Below, piece by piece: positions 19,038-29,562 of a stretch of 64,000 nucleotides of DNA (within the stretch, counting starts at the first letter, position 1; each line of letters begins with the position of its first letter). A program made the position numbers and the translations under genes. The notes beneath the pieces are model-generated. The model had not been told where the DNA came from, did not search any database, and saw only the letters and a program-made list of their open reading frames with translations. This DNA is from Chloroflexota bacterium (GTDB lineage: Bacteria > Chloroflexota > Dehalococcoidia > Lucifugimonadales > Lucifugimonadaceae): positions 100,022-164,021 of the forward strand of contig VXSB01000060.1 in assembly GCA_009838175.1 (NCBI GenBank). Reading direction: 5' to 3'.

Positions 19038-20033
19038 ATGGATTCTGCAATTCAACCAGACCCTTCGGCAACACCGACAACCGACGCTACCGAAGTCGGT
19101 GCCCCTCAAACTTCATCAATCTATCAGGAACGGATCCTTCCGACTCTCAGATATCTGCGCCGAAACAGATTGATGGTGCTGGGGCTGACGATCCTAGGTG
19201 CATTGGCTTTGATGATCATTCTGTCTTACTTGTTCTACAGACAGACAGATCTTTACGGTGAAGAACAAGGTGTCGATGGACTGTCCACAGCGTTATCCGT
19301 TCCGGCTCGAATCAAACCGTCGTGGAATCCTTGGGGCGAGTTCCCACTTGGTACCGACGAACAAGGGCGCGACATCTTAGCGCACTTAACAGTCGGCACT
19401 CCGCTGACGTTGCGTATCGGACTGTTGGCTGCGGCCATTGGAATTGGTGCGGGAATGATACTCGCGTTCATCTCAGCGTACGCAGGTGGGTGGATCGACG
19501 CAATCATCAGAGTTTTAGTCGACAGCTTGATACCTATTCCTGGACTGGTAATTCTGATTATCATTGCGACCGCATTAACGCCTGGAAAGGGACTTAATGT
19601 TGACCAGTTGGCACTTGCAATAGCCGTGTTAGCTTGGCCTGGCCCTGCCAGAGTCATAAGATCGCAGGTCCTAGTAATGAGGGAACGTGGATACGTCCAA
19701 ATGGCCAGGATGTCTGGTACCGGAAGTTTGGGGATCATATTTAAAGAAATGATGCCTAATCTGGCCCCATATATTCTTGCGAGCTATGTTGCAGCGGTAA
19801 CTGGCGCAATCCTCGCCACTATCGGAATTGAGACGCTGGGACTGGGCGATATCGATGCTCCTACACTAGGTGCCATGCTGTACTGGATCATCGAACTTGG
19901 AGCACTGCTTAAAGGGCAATGGTGGTGGTTGCTGTCTCCAATCTTCGTCATCGTGCTCTTATTCGTCGGCCTATTCATGATCTCCGCCGGCCTTGACGAA
20001 GTCGCAAACCCGAGGCTCCGAAGACGCGTATAG
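19038..20033 (+). CDS. ABC peptide transporter permease (DppC-type)
   Basis: FPLGTDEQGRDILAHLTVGTPLTLRIGL; ARMSGTGSLGIIFKEMMPNLAPY. Confidence 0.92.
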   Translation: MDSAIQPDPSATPTTDATEVGAPQTSSIYQERILPTLRYLRRNRLMVLGLTILGALALMIILSYLFYRQTDLYGEEQGVDGLSTALSVPARIKPSWNPWGEFPLGTDEQGRDILAHLTVGTPLTLRIGLLAAAIGIGAGMILAFISAYAGGWIDAIIRVLVDSLIPIPGLVILIIIATALTPGKGLNVDQLALAIAVLAWPGPARVIRSQVLVMRERGYVQMARMSGTGSLGIIFKEMMPNLAPYILASYVAAVTGAILATIGIETLGLGDIDAPTLGAMLYWIIELGALLKGQWWWLLSPIFVIVLLFVGLFMISAGLDEVANPRLRRRV

Positions 20034-20085
20034 CCAACAAAACGTCGCCGCAATCCCAATCGAACTATCGACCACAGGTAATCAA

Positions 20086-21162
20086 ATGACAACCGCCGAG
20101 GCAACAACCGCTGCAGTTAACGTAGACATTCACTCGGAGAATGTCTTGGAGGTCGAGAACCTCAAGGTCTACTACGACACTGATGCCGGTCAGGTCAAAG
20201 CGGTCGACGACGTTTCATTCACCCTGAAAAGGGGCGAGCGAATGGGATTGGTCGGCGAATCGGGTTCAGGGAAGACCACCATGGCGATGGCGCTGATGCG
20301 CCTCCACAAGCCACCCGCGATCATCGCTGGCGGAACCGTGCGACTCGACGGACTGAGTCTGCTTGACCTGAACGAAGAGGAGATGCGGCAAACTAGGCTC
20401 AGAGACATCGCCCTCGTTCCCCAAGGCGCGATGAACTCGCTCAATCCGGTCTACCGCGTCCGCGACCAGATCGTTGACGGTATCAAGCACCACACTTCAG
20501 GCGATGAGATGCCGAACAAACCAGTGTTGAGCGAACGCGTGGTTGAGCTGCTCAACAGCGTCGGATTGGATGGCAATGTCGCCGACATGTACCCGCACGA
20601 GTTGAGCGGTGGCATGAAGCAGCGCGTCGCTTTGGCGATCGCCACATCTTTGCGACCCAAGATGATTCTCGCTGACGAGCCCACCAGCGCATTAGACGTG
20701 GTAGTGCAACGTCAGATCATGCTCACCCTCGAACAGCTCCAGCAAGAGATGCAGGCATCTGTTCTCCTAGTCGGACACGATATGGGATTGATGGCCCAGT
20801 TCGCCGACGTTCTCGGTGTGATGTACGCTGGACACCTCGTGGAATTTGCCCCCATCCAAGAAATCTTCGAAGATCCCAAGCATCCCTACACCAAGAAGCT
20901 CATCAGCAGCCTTCCAGACATTGAAGTCAAGGGCCAATTCACCGGGATCGAAGGCCTGCCTCCAACCCTTGTCGTGCCCCCGCCCGGGTGCAGATTCCAT
21001 CCTAGGTGCCCTATCTACAACGACGACGAGGATTTCCGGGGCGAGTTCACAGACATCAGGGGCCAGCTGGACACCAGCCTATGTACAACCGTCGATCCGC
21101 ACCTCAACGAGATCGAACCGCGCCGATGGGTGGCTTGCCACATGTACGAAAGGAGCGCGTAG
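20086..21162 (+). CDS. ABC peptide transporter ATPase (DppD/OppD-type)
   Basis: GESGSGKTT Walker A, ELSGGMKQRVALA signature, C-terminal PGCRFHPRCPIY. Confidence 0.94.
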   Translation: MTTAEATTAAVNVDIHSENVLEVENLKVYYDTDAGQVKAVDDVSFTLKRGERMGLVGESGSGKTTMAMALMRLHKPPAIIAGGTVRLDGLSLLDLNEEEMRQTRLRDIALVPQGAMNSLNPVYRVRDQIVDGIKHHTSGDEMPNKPVLSERVVELLNSVGLDGNVADMYPHELSGGMKQRVALAIATSLRPKMILADEPTSALDVVVQRQIMLTLEQLQQEMQASVLLVGHDMGLMAQFADVLGVMYAGHLVEFAPIQEIFEDPKHPYTKKLISSLPDIEVKGQFTGIEGLPPTLVVPPPGCRFHPRCPIYNDDEDFRGEFTDIRGQLDTSLCTTVDPHLNEIEPRRWVACHMYERSA

Positions 21163-22227
21163 TTGGCTACTCAAATCGCTGAAACTTCGACTCCAGCATC
21201 GACAAACGGCACCGACAACGTCCTCGAACTCGAAAACGTCACTAAAGTGTTCGGTGGCGGTTTGCTTCGGCGCAATATCACCATCGCGGTCGATGGCGTC
21301 AGTTTGGGCATCCCCCGGGAGAACCCCGGCATCATCGCCGTCGCCGGCGAGAGCGGGAGCGGGAAGACAACACTCGCACGCTTGATGCTAGGCATCATCC
21401 CGCCCACCGAAGGCGCAATCTACTTCAACGGTAGCGACATATCTACGCTCAACCGAACCGATCGGCGTGAGTTCCGCCGCGAAGTCCAACCAATCATGCA
21501 AGACCCGTTCGAGGTCTACAACCCGTTTTACAAAGTCGACCACGTCCTAATGTCGCCAGTCCAGAATTTCGGTTTGGCACGCTCGAAGAGCGAGGCACGT
21601 GACTTGGTTATCGAATCTCTAGAAACCGTCGGCTTGCGCCACCAAGAGACGCTTGGCCGCTTCCCACACCAGTTGAGCGGCGGTCAGCGGCAGCGCATCA
21701 TGGTCGCTAGAGCGCTGTTGTTGAAACCGCGCATCATCGTCGCAGACGAGCCAGTGTCCATGGTCGACGCGTCCTTAAGAGCCACCATCCTCGGCAGTAT
21801 CGACCTGCTCAACAAAGAACTCGGCATCGCGGTGATCTACATCACGCACGACTTGACGACCGCGTTCCAAATCAGCGACAACATCATCGTCATGTACCAG
21901 GGCTCGGTAGTCGAGACCGGACGCGTTGAGGACGTGATCCAGAACCCGCAGCATCCTTACACCCAGCTGCTAGTCGAGTCGATCCCGCGTCCAAACCCGA
22001 GCGAACGTTGGGGCCGAGACATGGCGTCGCAAGAAACTGGTGGCGACATGACCAATACCGGCTGTAGGTTCGCGCCCAGGTGCCCATACGCGATGGCGGA
22101 ATGCACCGCTGAAATGCCTCCCCTATACCGCGTCGGAGACACGCAGGCCGCGCTGTGCTACCTGCACCGCGACAACTCGCTGGGCAACGTGCAAAGCATC
22201 TCGGACGTATTCAAGTCCGGTAGCTAA
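21163..22227 (+). CDS. ABC peptide transporter ATPase (DppF/OppF-type), TTG start
   Basis: GESGSGKTTLARLMLG, QLSGGQRQRIMVARALL, GCRFAPRCPYA. Confidence 0.93.
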   Translation: MATQIAETSTPASTNGTDNVLELENVTKVFGGGLLRRNITIAVDGVSLGIPRENPGIIAVAGESGSGKTTLARLMLGIIPPTEGAIYFNGSDISTLNRTDRREFRREVQPIMQDPFEVYNPFYKVDHVLMSPVQNFGLARSKSEARDLVIESLETVGLRHQETLGRFPHQLSGGQRQRIMVARALLLKPRIIVADEPVSMVDASLRATILGSIDLLNKELGIAVIYITHDLTTAFQISDNIIVMYQGSVVETGRVEDVIQNPQHPYTQLLVESIPRPNPSERWGRDMASQETGGDMTNTGCRFAPRCPYAMAECTAEMPPLYRVGDTQAALCYLHRDNSLGNVQSISDVFKSGS

Positions 22228-22239
22228 CGACCGTTGTCG

Positions 22240-22878
22240 CTATCGGACAAGATCGCGTAGAAATTCAGTCGGCCCCGTTAAGGCGAACACCATTATTGGT
22301 ATACCTAGCCCCACGGCGACTATCCAAGGGCCCCACATCGAAACTGATTCCGACTTCATCGCGTTCAAACGGTCCATTAAGAACCCGATGATTGCGAAAA
22401 ATCCGCCTGATAAGAGTCCCGCATAGACGTTCGGAGCGCCTTGGATGAACATGTCGTACGGGAAGATAATGACTGCGTCCAGCAATAGCGACGGCAGCGA
22501 ACCCACGCCGTAAACGCCCTCGGCAAGCCCGGCGAACACGCCTGAGATTCGGGTTAGTCCACCTGTCAATATCGGGGTGGCGACTCCAAATGCGAATCCC
22601 ATGAACAGCCAAGTGATCGGTTTTGCAGGTATTTGGGCCATGTCCCGGACGTGAAAAACCGCTATCGGTACCACGATCAATGCTGAGACGGCCGCGCCTA
22701 CCGAAAAGAAAACGGCGCCCCAACCTTCTATCCGGACGGCGTCCTCGAAATACTCAAACCTGCCTAGCACCGCGACGTGAAACGCCGCGATCGATAGCAG
22801 GACGCCGAGCAGAGAGATTGCTGCGGTTAAACGTCGCCGTCGCGTCGCATCGGGCTGCAGAGTCTCAAGCCTCGACAA
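22240..22878 (-). CDS. Multi-spanning membrane protein of unknown function
   Basis: Several hydrophobic segments; topology and some motifs resemble the 10207-11037 product. Confidence 0.55.
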   Translation of the reverse strand: MSRLETLQPDATRRRRLTAAISLLGVLLSIAAFHVAVLGRFEYFEDAVRIEGWGAVFFSVGAAVSALIVVPIAVFHVRDMAQIPAKPITWLFMGFAFGVATPILTGGLTRISGVFAGLAEGVYGVGSLPSLLLDAVIIFPYDMFIQGAPNVYAGLLSGGFFAIIGFLMDRLNAMKSESVSMWGPWIVAVGLGIPIMVFALTGPTEFLRDLVR

Positions 22879-22970
22879 ACGACTAATGTCGATGGTTCCT
22901 ATGGCGTAAAAAATCCGAATTTACTCTCACCTTGTATTAAGGGGAGAATCGAAGAGGCGGTCAGTGTAAA

Positions 22971-24005
22971 TCAGTTGGCCGTCAGTTCGATCTCATCTGC
23001 ACGATGGCAACTGACGTAACGACCATCCTTCGATTTTACCAACGGCGGCACCTCAACCTTGCATTGATCCGTCGCAAAAGGACAACGCGGATGAAAATAG
23101 CATCCAGTCGGCGGATTGGCGGGGTTCGCAACCTCACCTTCGAGAACATATCGCTTGGTACGTTGGCTAGGATGCGGCTTCGGCACCGAACTCATCAATG
23201 CTGCGGTGTAGGGGTGCTTAGGCGAATCGAAGAGTTCCTGCGGCGTGCCGATCTCGGCGATTCGACCGACATACATCACAACGACCCGGTTAGATATCTG
23301 TTTGACCACACTTAGGTCGTGAGATACGAACAGATAGGTCAAACCGAGCGAGTCTTGTAAATCCATCATCAAGTTGATGACCTGTGCCTGAACCGAAACG
23401 TCAAGACCAGATACCGGCTCGTCGGCAAGAATGAGTCGAGGGTTAAGAGCGAGTGCACGGGCGATACCGATGCGTTGACGTTGGCCGCCGCTGAAGGCAT
23501 GAGGATATCGACGCATGTATTCGGGACGAAGACGGACCACGCGCAGCAATTCGGCTACGCGGTCTTCACGCTCGCTGCTTGACCCAATGCCGTGGACCAA
23601 CAGGGGCTCGCTGATGATCTCGTAGATATTCATCCGAGGATTAAGAGATGAGAACGGATCTTGGAAGATCATCTGCAACTGACGTCGAATCGGGCGCATC
23701 TCAACCAACGACAGCTGCGCCAAATCGATTGCTTCACCATCTTCGGTCTTGAACAGTATTTCGCCGGCGGTCGGTTCATACGCACGAATAATGGATCGCG
23801 CCGTCGTGCTCTTTCCACAGCCACTTTCCCCCACCAAACTCAGCGTCTCACCTTCTCGGATGTCGAAGCTGATGTCGTCAACCGCTTTGACGGTGCCTAC
23901 TGTCCTGCGGAAGAAACCGCGTTTGATCGGGAAATACTTGACCAAGCCCCGAACGTCTAGGAGCGTTGAGGGTCCATTGCCGTTTTCTGTTGTTTCTACC
24001 GCCAT
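22971..24005 (-). CDS. ABC peptide transporter ATPase (OppF-type)
   Basis: GESGCGKSTTARSI, AFSGGQRQRIGIARALALNP, GCYFHPRCPFA. Confidence 0.94.
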   Translation of the reverse strand: MAVETTENGNGPSTLLDVRGLVKYFPIKRGFFRRTVGTVKAVDDISFDIREGETLSLVGESGCGKSTTARSIIRAYEPTAGEILFKTEDGEAIDLAQLSLVEMRPIRRQLQMIFQDPFSSLNPRMNIYEIISEPLLVHGIGSSSEREDRVAELLRVVRLRPEYMRRYPHAFSGGQRQRIGIARALALNPRLILADEPVSGLDVSVQAQVINLMMDLQDSLGLTYLFVSHDLSVVKQISNRVVVMYVGRIAEIGTPQELFDSPKHPYTAALMSSVPKPHPSQRTKRYVLEGEVANPANPPTGCYFHPRCPFATDQCKVEVPPLVKSKDGRYVSCHRADEIELTAN

Positions 24006-25082
24006 CTACCGTTCCTCGTACAGGAAACAGCTTACTTCCTGTTCCTCATTCACACTGACCAGTTCAGGCTCGCCTACGTCGCACGTGCCCTCCATAAACG
24101 ACTGACATCTTGGGTGAAACGCACAACCCGAAGGGCGATTCTGGGGATGCGGTATCGAACCTGAGATTGATGGGAGACGTTCACGAGATGAAGTAAACAT
24201 ACTCGGTATCGAAGTTTGCAACGCCCGCGAGTAGGGATGCTTCGGCTCGTCGAAGAAACTGAAAACCGGTCCTGATTCAACTACCTTGCCCAGATACATT
24301 ACCGTGACTTCATCGGCGATCTCAGAGATGACTCCGAGGTCGTGCGTGATGAACAAGATCGCCATGTCGTTCTCTTCCTGCATCCGTTGCAGCAAGTCGA
24401 GAATCTGAGCTTGGGTCGTAACGTCCAACGCAGTAGTGGGTTCATCCGCGATCAAAACTCGCGGATTGGTGCACATCGCCATCGCGATCATCGCCCGTTG
24501 CAACTGCCCACCGCTGAACCGGAACGGATATTCGTGCATCCTCTGAACAGGGTTTGGAATGCCTACACGCGCCAGCCAATCGACGGCGAGGTCGAAACGC
24601 TCTTGTTTCGCGAGATTGGTGTGCAGACGCAACGCCTCATCGATCTGATTGCCAAACGTGTGCAGACCGCTGAACGACGTCATCGGTTCTTGGAAGATCA
24701 TCGAGATATCACCGCCGCGGATGGCGCGCATGTTTCCGCTACCGGATTCGTAGTTGAGTAGGTTGACCGTTTCGCCTGAACCGCGCCTGTAGTTGATCTC
24801 TCCGTTGACGATGCGACCCGGGGCCTCCACTATTTGAAGTATCGACTTGGCGGTGATGCTCTTGCCGCACCCGCTTTCTCCAACGATCCCCATGGTCGTT
24901 CCCGGATGGACATCGAAGTTGACGCCGTCGACGGCACGGACAATACCTTCATCCGTGAAGAAGTGCGTCTCAAGATCGCGCACGGAGATCACCGGTTCAG
25001 CGTCGAGACCGGCAGGTTTCTCGCTCATCGAGGTGGGAGATGTCGCAGTTTCTGTCGTCATAGGTTTTGGATCTCGGATCAA
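24006..25082 (-). CDS. ABC peptide transporter ATPase (OppD-type)
   Basis: GESGCGKSITAKSIL, RFSGGQLQRAMIAMAM, GCAFHPRCQSF. Confidence 0.93.
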   Translation of the reverse strand: MIRDPKPMTTETATSPTSMSEKPAGLDAEPVISVRDLETHFFTDEGIVRAVDGVNFDVHPGTTMGIVGESGCGKSITAKSILQIVEAPGRIVNGEINYRRGSGETVNLLNYESGSGNMRAIRGGDISMIFQEPMTSFSGLHTFGNQIDEALRLHTNLAKQERFDLAVDWLARVGIPNPVQRMHEYPFRFSGGQLQRAMIAMAMCTNPRVLIADEPTTALDVTTQAQILDLLQRMQEENDMAILFITHDLGVISEIADEVTVMYLGKVVESGPVFSFFDEPKHPYSRALQTSIPSMFTSSRERLPSISGSIPHPQNRPSGCAFHPRCQSFMEGTCDVGEPELVSVNEEQEVSCFLYEER

Positions 25083-26239
25083 CTCCCGTACGGATCTGCC
25101 GCGTCCCGTATTCCGTCACCCATGAAGTTGAGCGATAGTACCAAGACCACGACGAAAATACCAGGGATCAGCAACCAAGGAGCAAGAGCGACCGTCTGAA
25201 TGTTTTGGGCGGTAAACAGAAGTGTGCCGTATGATATCGCAGGCGGAAGGAGACCTAGACCCAGGAAGCTCAGAGTCGTCTCGCTGATCACCATGAATGC
25301 CAAGTTGAGCGTGCTCGCGGCGATGATGTGGCTGTAGAACGAAGGCAACATGTGACGGAAGATGATACGCCGCTGGCTCGCTCCTGCCGTGATTGCCGCA
25401 GTGACGAAGTCCTCCTGCCGCATGGCCAAGTAGCGCCCACGCACGACACGCGCCAACTCTGTCCATGCGAATAGCGAAACGACGATCGTTATGGCGAAGA
25501 ATCTGCGCTCGACCGACCAATCGGCTGGGAAGGCGGCGGCAAGGCCTAAGTAGAGCGGAACCGTCGGAATGGATCGGATAATCTCAATGCTCCGTTGGAT
25601 CAAATTGTCGACGAAGCCCCCGTAGAAGCCCGATACCGCACCCAACGACGTTCCCACTACTAACGAGATGAAGATGCCGGTCAGACCAATAAGCAACGAC
25701 AACCGAGTTCCGCGCATCAAGCGCGAATACAGGTCTCTCCCTTGGACGTCAGTGCCCAGGATGAAAATGGCATCTTCAGCCGTGACTTCTGGATCATTGA
25801 CACCGAACAGGTGTCGGTCAAGCTTTAGCCCGAATAATGAGTACTCATAGCCTTTGGCGAATATCTGGACGTCGACCTTTTGGTCGCAATCCGCTTCGTA
25901 GACCTTGCGCAAGAACTCGTCGCGCTTGCCGACCAGCTTGCAGACGTGCAAATCAGGTTTCCATCCGTCGAACAGGCGTAGCCACTGCGGAGGTGTGTAC
26001 TGGCGGGCTGCTTCGATGTCTTCCGGATCATTGGTCGCCAAGAAGTCAGAGAAGATGACGATCAAGTAAAAAAGAGCCACGACTACGGTCGCGGCCATCG
26101 CAAGGCGGTGTCTTCTGAAGCGACGCCAGATGAGCTGGCGTTGCGACATTACCTCGATTTCGCCCTCGGCTTCGATGTCCTCAACCAAAGCGCCCGGAGT
26201 GTCGGCTTGCGGTCCAGTTTGCGATCCGGCAACCATCTG
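25079..26239 (-). CDS. ABC peptide transporter permease (DppC-type)
   Basis: FILGTDVQGRDLYSRLMRGTRLSLLIGL; ITAGASQRRIIFRHMLPSFYSHI. Confidence 0.9.
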   Translation of the reverse strand, partial: QMVAGSQTGPQADTPGALVEDIEAEGEIEVMSQRQLIWRRFRRHRLAMAATVVVALFYLIVIFSDFLATNDPEDIEAARQYTPPQWLRLFDGWKPDLHVCKLVGKRDEFLRKVYEADCDQKVDVQIFAKGYEYSLFGLKLDRHLFGVNDPEVTAEDAIFILGTDVQGRDLYSRLMRGTRLSLLIGLTGIFISLVVGTSLGAVSGFYGGFVDNLIQRSIEIIRSIPTVPLYLGLAAAFPADWSVERRFFAITIVVSLFAWTELARVVRGRYLAMRQEDFVTAAITAGASQRRIIFRHMLPSFYSHIIAASTLNLAFMVISETTLSFLGLGLLPPAISYGTLLFTAQNIQTVALAPWLLIPGIFVVVLVLSLNFMGDGIRDAADPYGS

Positions 26240-26240
26240 G

Positions 26241-27230
26241 CTAGTCTTCCTCCAAGCGGATACGCGGATCCACCCATGCGAGGAGCAGATCGGATCCAAA
26301 AGTGCCGATAATCGTCAACCAACCGGAGAATAAGATGACGGCTCCCGAGAGATAGATATCTTGTGCTGTCAGAGCGCGTAGAAAGTCCCTACCGATAGTC
26401 GGTAGATCGAGGACGTAGGACAATACGACGCTACCAGAGATGATGAAGGGCAGGATATAGGCCGTGAGCGAGATCACAGGGTTCAAAGCGTAACGCACGG
26501 GATACTTCATGATGATCTGCCACTCAGTCAGTCCCTTGGCGCGCGCCGTAGTGACATAAGGCTTCTTCAACTCGTCGAGCAGATTGGCGCGCGTAATCCT
26601 GACTAACGTGGCCGTTCCCGCTGTCCCTAGGATGACTACGGGCAAAACCAAATGTTTAGCGAGATCCCAGATCTTCGCAAGTGACCAAGGTGCCGTTCTG
26701 TATCCGGCCGAGTACAAATCGGTGGCAAGAAAGCCAGTCGTATCAAATATGACCCACGCCATGACAAGCGCTATCAGGAAGTCCGGAATCCCAAGGCCCA
26801 AAAACCCGAAAAACGTCGCGATGTAGTCGCCCGGCGAATACTGCTTGACGGCAGAATATATGCCGATAGGTATTGCCACAGTCCATATGAACAAGACTGC
26901 ACCCGCTCCAAGCAGCACCGTGTTCAATAAGTTCATTCCAAGCACCGTTCTGACCGGAGCCTCGAACTCAAACGAGAATCCCAGTTGACCTTGGAGGATG
27001 CGCGTCATCCATTTTGCGTACTGGACGTAGACCGGGTCATTCAACCCGTAGAACTCGCGCAAGCTCTCAGCTTCGTCTTCTAAAATGAGGTTTCCAGTGG
27101 CAAGCTGCGTCGCTATGTACGTTGTGACGAAATCACCGGCAGGAAGGTTGATGATGACGAACGAAATGACCGACACCGCCCACATCGCGATGATCGCGTA
27201 GATGACTCTTCTTACAAAGAAGGCAAGCAT
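26241..27230 (-). CDS. ABC peptide transporter permease (DppB-type)
   Basis: MLAFFVRRVIYAIIAMWAVSVISFVIINLPAGD; TARAKGLTEWQIIMKYPVRYALNPVI. Confidence 0.9.
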   Translation of the reverse strand: MLAFFVRRVIYAIIAMWAVSVISFVIINLPAGDFVTTYIATQLATGNLILEDEAESLREFYGLNDPVYVQYAKWMTRILQGQLGFSFEFEAPVRTVLGMNLLNTVLLGAGAVLFIWTVAIPIGIYSAVKQYSPGDYIATFFGFLGLGIPDFLIALVMAWVIFDTTGFLATDLYSAGYRTAPWSLAKIWDLAKHLVLPVVILGTAGTATLVRITRANLLDELKKPYVTTARAKGLTEWQIIMKYPVRYALNPVISLTAYILPFIISGSVVLSYVLDLPTIGRDFLRALTAQDIYLSGAVILFSGWLTIIGTFGSDLLLAWVDPRIRLEED

Positions 27231-27287
27231 ATTCGTTCGTCAGGCGTTAGTCTGGTCCCAGTGATTGGGACTCTATAGAAGTAGCAC

Positions 27288-27318
27288 CATCCGCCCCCGA
27301 TCAAGTCGGGGGCGGATG
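27288..27318 (-). other. Intercistronic stem-loop between SBP3 and permease gene
   Basis: CATCCGCCCCCGA-tcaag-TCGGGGGCGGATG perfect 13-bp stem; no adjacent T-run on the coding strand. Confidence 0.75.
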
Positions 27319-27366
27319 TCTTAGTTGCGTCAAACCTGGATTCCAGGTTCAGTGGACAGTAGCGAA

Positions 27367-29562
27367 CTACTTGCCCATCATCGCGTTCTCATCGTCGATC
27401 CACCACTGCTCAGGATGTCCGTTTCCGGATGTCTGGTTGTGGTATGAGAACGGCAACGGGTTCGGGATGTTACGAACGTTGTTCTTGATGATCGCGACGT
27501 ATGTCGGTTTGTTCATCACAGTCGTGATCGGGTTGACGTTCAAGCAGTTGAGCGTAACGACGCGCTGAAGAATCTCCGCGGCGCGATCCGCAGTAGCGGT
27601 GGATTGCGACTCGTCGAACAGTTCCATCTGCTCCCGGAGGTACGGGTTCGTCGGTTCAATACCTCGTTCTCCACCCGACATGTGCCAGTCGCCGTAAAGC
27701 CGACCGGTGTTACCACCGCCGCCAACGGGCAACAGGTGCTGCGGTGTGATCAGCGTGGTCGATCGCGGTGAAGACTCCCAGTTGAAGAGCATCAGCTCAT
27801 TCAACGCACGTCGGTCCGCTTCCAAGCTACGCTCGAGTGACTGAACTTCGGCATGGACACCGATGTTGACTGCCCACTGGCGGGCGATCATCTCGTTGAT
27901 GCCAGGGTAGTCTTCGAACGCTGCCACAACAGCCGGCATCTGAACCGTCAAGCGCTCGCCGCTAGGCATCAGACGGAAACCGTCTCCGTCTTTCGAGCTA
28001 AGCCCTATCTCGTCCAAGATCGCGTTCGCCGCATCTGGATTGAACTGGACATCGTCCTCGCCAACATACTTACCGGGGTTGTCGGGATCAGGATAACCCT
28101 GGCACAAACCCGAGGTCTGGCCGACGCCGAGGAAGAACACCTCGTTGATCTGGTCCCGTTCGATACCCATGGAGAGCGCTCGGCGGAACTCAACGTTCTG
28201 GAGGTAGCTCTGAATCTCGGCGTTACCGTCCCAAGTCTCGTTGATGTAAAGGTTGGCGATACCCGACTGCGGCTGGCGCCAGAACTGGATCCGGTAGCCA
28301 ACTGACTCGGCGTTCTCGAGGAACAGCGGCAGCTTAGCGAGGTTGATGTGACGGCCCATGACCGTGTAGTTACCCGCCAGCGCGCTGAGGTTCAATACCT
28401 CATTGTTCTGCGCAAGCGTAAGAACCACGTGGTCGATGTATGGGAGTTGGTTACCCTCGGTGTCAACCGCGAAGTAGTACGGATTGCGCGTGAACGACCA
28501 CTCATTGGTGGTGATACTGCCAGTAAGCCGCCATGCGGTCAGCATCGGCGCATCGACGTTCTGGTTCGTGTTGTTCCGCTGCAAGAAGTACGTATTCCAG
28601 TTCTCGTGACCGGCTTCCGCGGCGATTGCATTCGCCTCTTCTACACCACCCTCCAAGAATTCCGGATGGAACTGCGACAGGTAGTGCTTCGGTGCAATCA
28701 ACCCACCTCCGCGTTCACCACTAGTCGCTTGACCGTTGACGATGACCGAGGCCATAAGAGTAACGAAGAAGCCGTACGGTTCTTCGGAAGTCACCTTGAA
28801 AGTCTGGTCGTCAACCTTCTCAAATAGCAGCAGCTTGCCGCCCGGTCGTGTCCAAGCCGGCTTGTTTGGCACCAACTCTTCGTTCTTAAGTATGTGCTCG
28901 TACCAGAACATGATGTCGTCGGTGGTGAACGGTGCGCCATCAGACCACTTGTGTCCCTTGCGCAGGGTGAACGTGAACTCGGTCGAGTCTTCGTTCACTG
29001 TCCAAGACTCGGCTACGTTCGGCTGTACGGTTGCCCCGGAGACGTCGTAGAACAGGAAATGGTCGTGGAGCGGACGCTCCATGTTTTGCCCGTCGGCCGG
29101 GCCCGTGAAACCGCGGTACCAGGTTCCGCCGTACTTGCCGATGCTCTCTGTGGGCTTCAGAACCAGCGGGTTCTCAGGCAAACGCTCTCCAACCGGAGGC
29201 AGTTCGCCAGCGGCCACGCGGGCTGCGAGCAACGGTGCCTCTTGGAATGAATCAGGTTTCGGGAACAGGTTGCCGTTCGCATCGTAGATGGTCGGCCAGA
29301 CGTTTTCTGCCGGGTCAGCCGTGATGTGAGGCGAGTCAACTCGAACCGGCTCAGGTGTCGGGATAACGACTACCTCAACTTCGACTTCTTTGACCACCTC
29401 TTTTTCGACCTCGACGATCTTCTCGACCTCAACGGTCTGGATAACCGTTGTTTCACCGCCCCCACAGGCGATAGCGGTTGTAAGAGCGGCAGCCGCAACG
29501 GTCAGCATGAAGGCGAGAAGCGATCGCTTGGCAAGCAATGCTCCATATTTCGTGCTTCGCAT
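27367..29562 (-). CDS. Peptide-type ABC substrate-binding lipoprotein, SBP3
   Basis: TTAIACGGGETTVIQTVEVEKIVEVEKEV; VAESWTVNEDSTEFTFTLRKGHKWSDGAPFTTDDIMFWYEHI. Confidence 0.92.
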   Translation of the reverse strand: MRSTKYGALLAKRSLLAFMLTVAAAALTTAIACGGGETTVIQTVEVEKIVEVEKEVVKEVEVEVVVIPTPEPVRVDSPHITADPAENVWPTIYDANGNLFPKPDSFQEAPLLAARVAAGELPPVGERLPENPLVLKPTESIGKYGGTWYRGFTGPADGQNMERPLHDHFLFYDVSGATVQPNVAESWTVNEDSTEFTFTLRKGHKWSDGAPFTTDDIMFWYEHILKNEELVPNKPAWTRPGGKLLLFEKVDDQTFKVTSEEPYGFFVTLMASVIVNGQATSGERGGGLIAPKHYLSQFHPEFLEGGVEEANAIAAEAGHENWNTYFLQRNNTNQNVDAPMLTAWRLTGSITTNEWSFTRNPYYFAVDTEGNQLPYIDHVVLTLAQNNEVLNLSALAGNYTVMGRHINLAKLPLFLENAESVGYRIQFWRQPQSGIANLYINETWDGNAEIQSYLQNVEFRRALSMGIERDQINEVFFLGVGQTSGLCQGYPDPDNPGKYVGEDDVQFNPDAANAILDEIGLSSKDGDGFRLMPSGERLTVQMPAVVAAFEDYPGINEMIARQWAVNIGVHAEVQSLERSLEADRRALNELMLFNWESSPRSTTLITPQHLLPVGGGGNTGRLYGDWHMSGGERGIEPTNPYLREQMELFDESQSTATADRAAEILQRVVTLNCLNVNPITTVMNKPTYVAIIKNNVRNIPNPLPFSYHNQTSGNGHPEQWWIDDENAMMGK

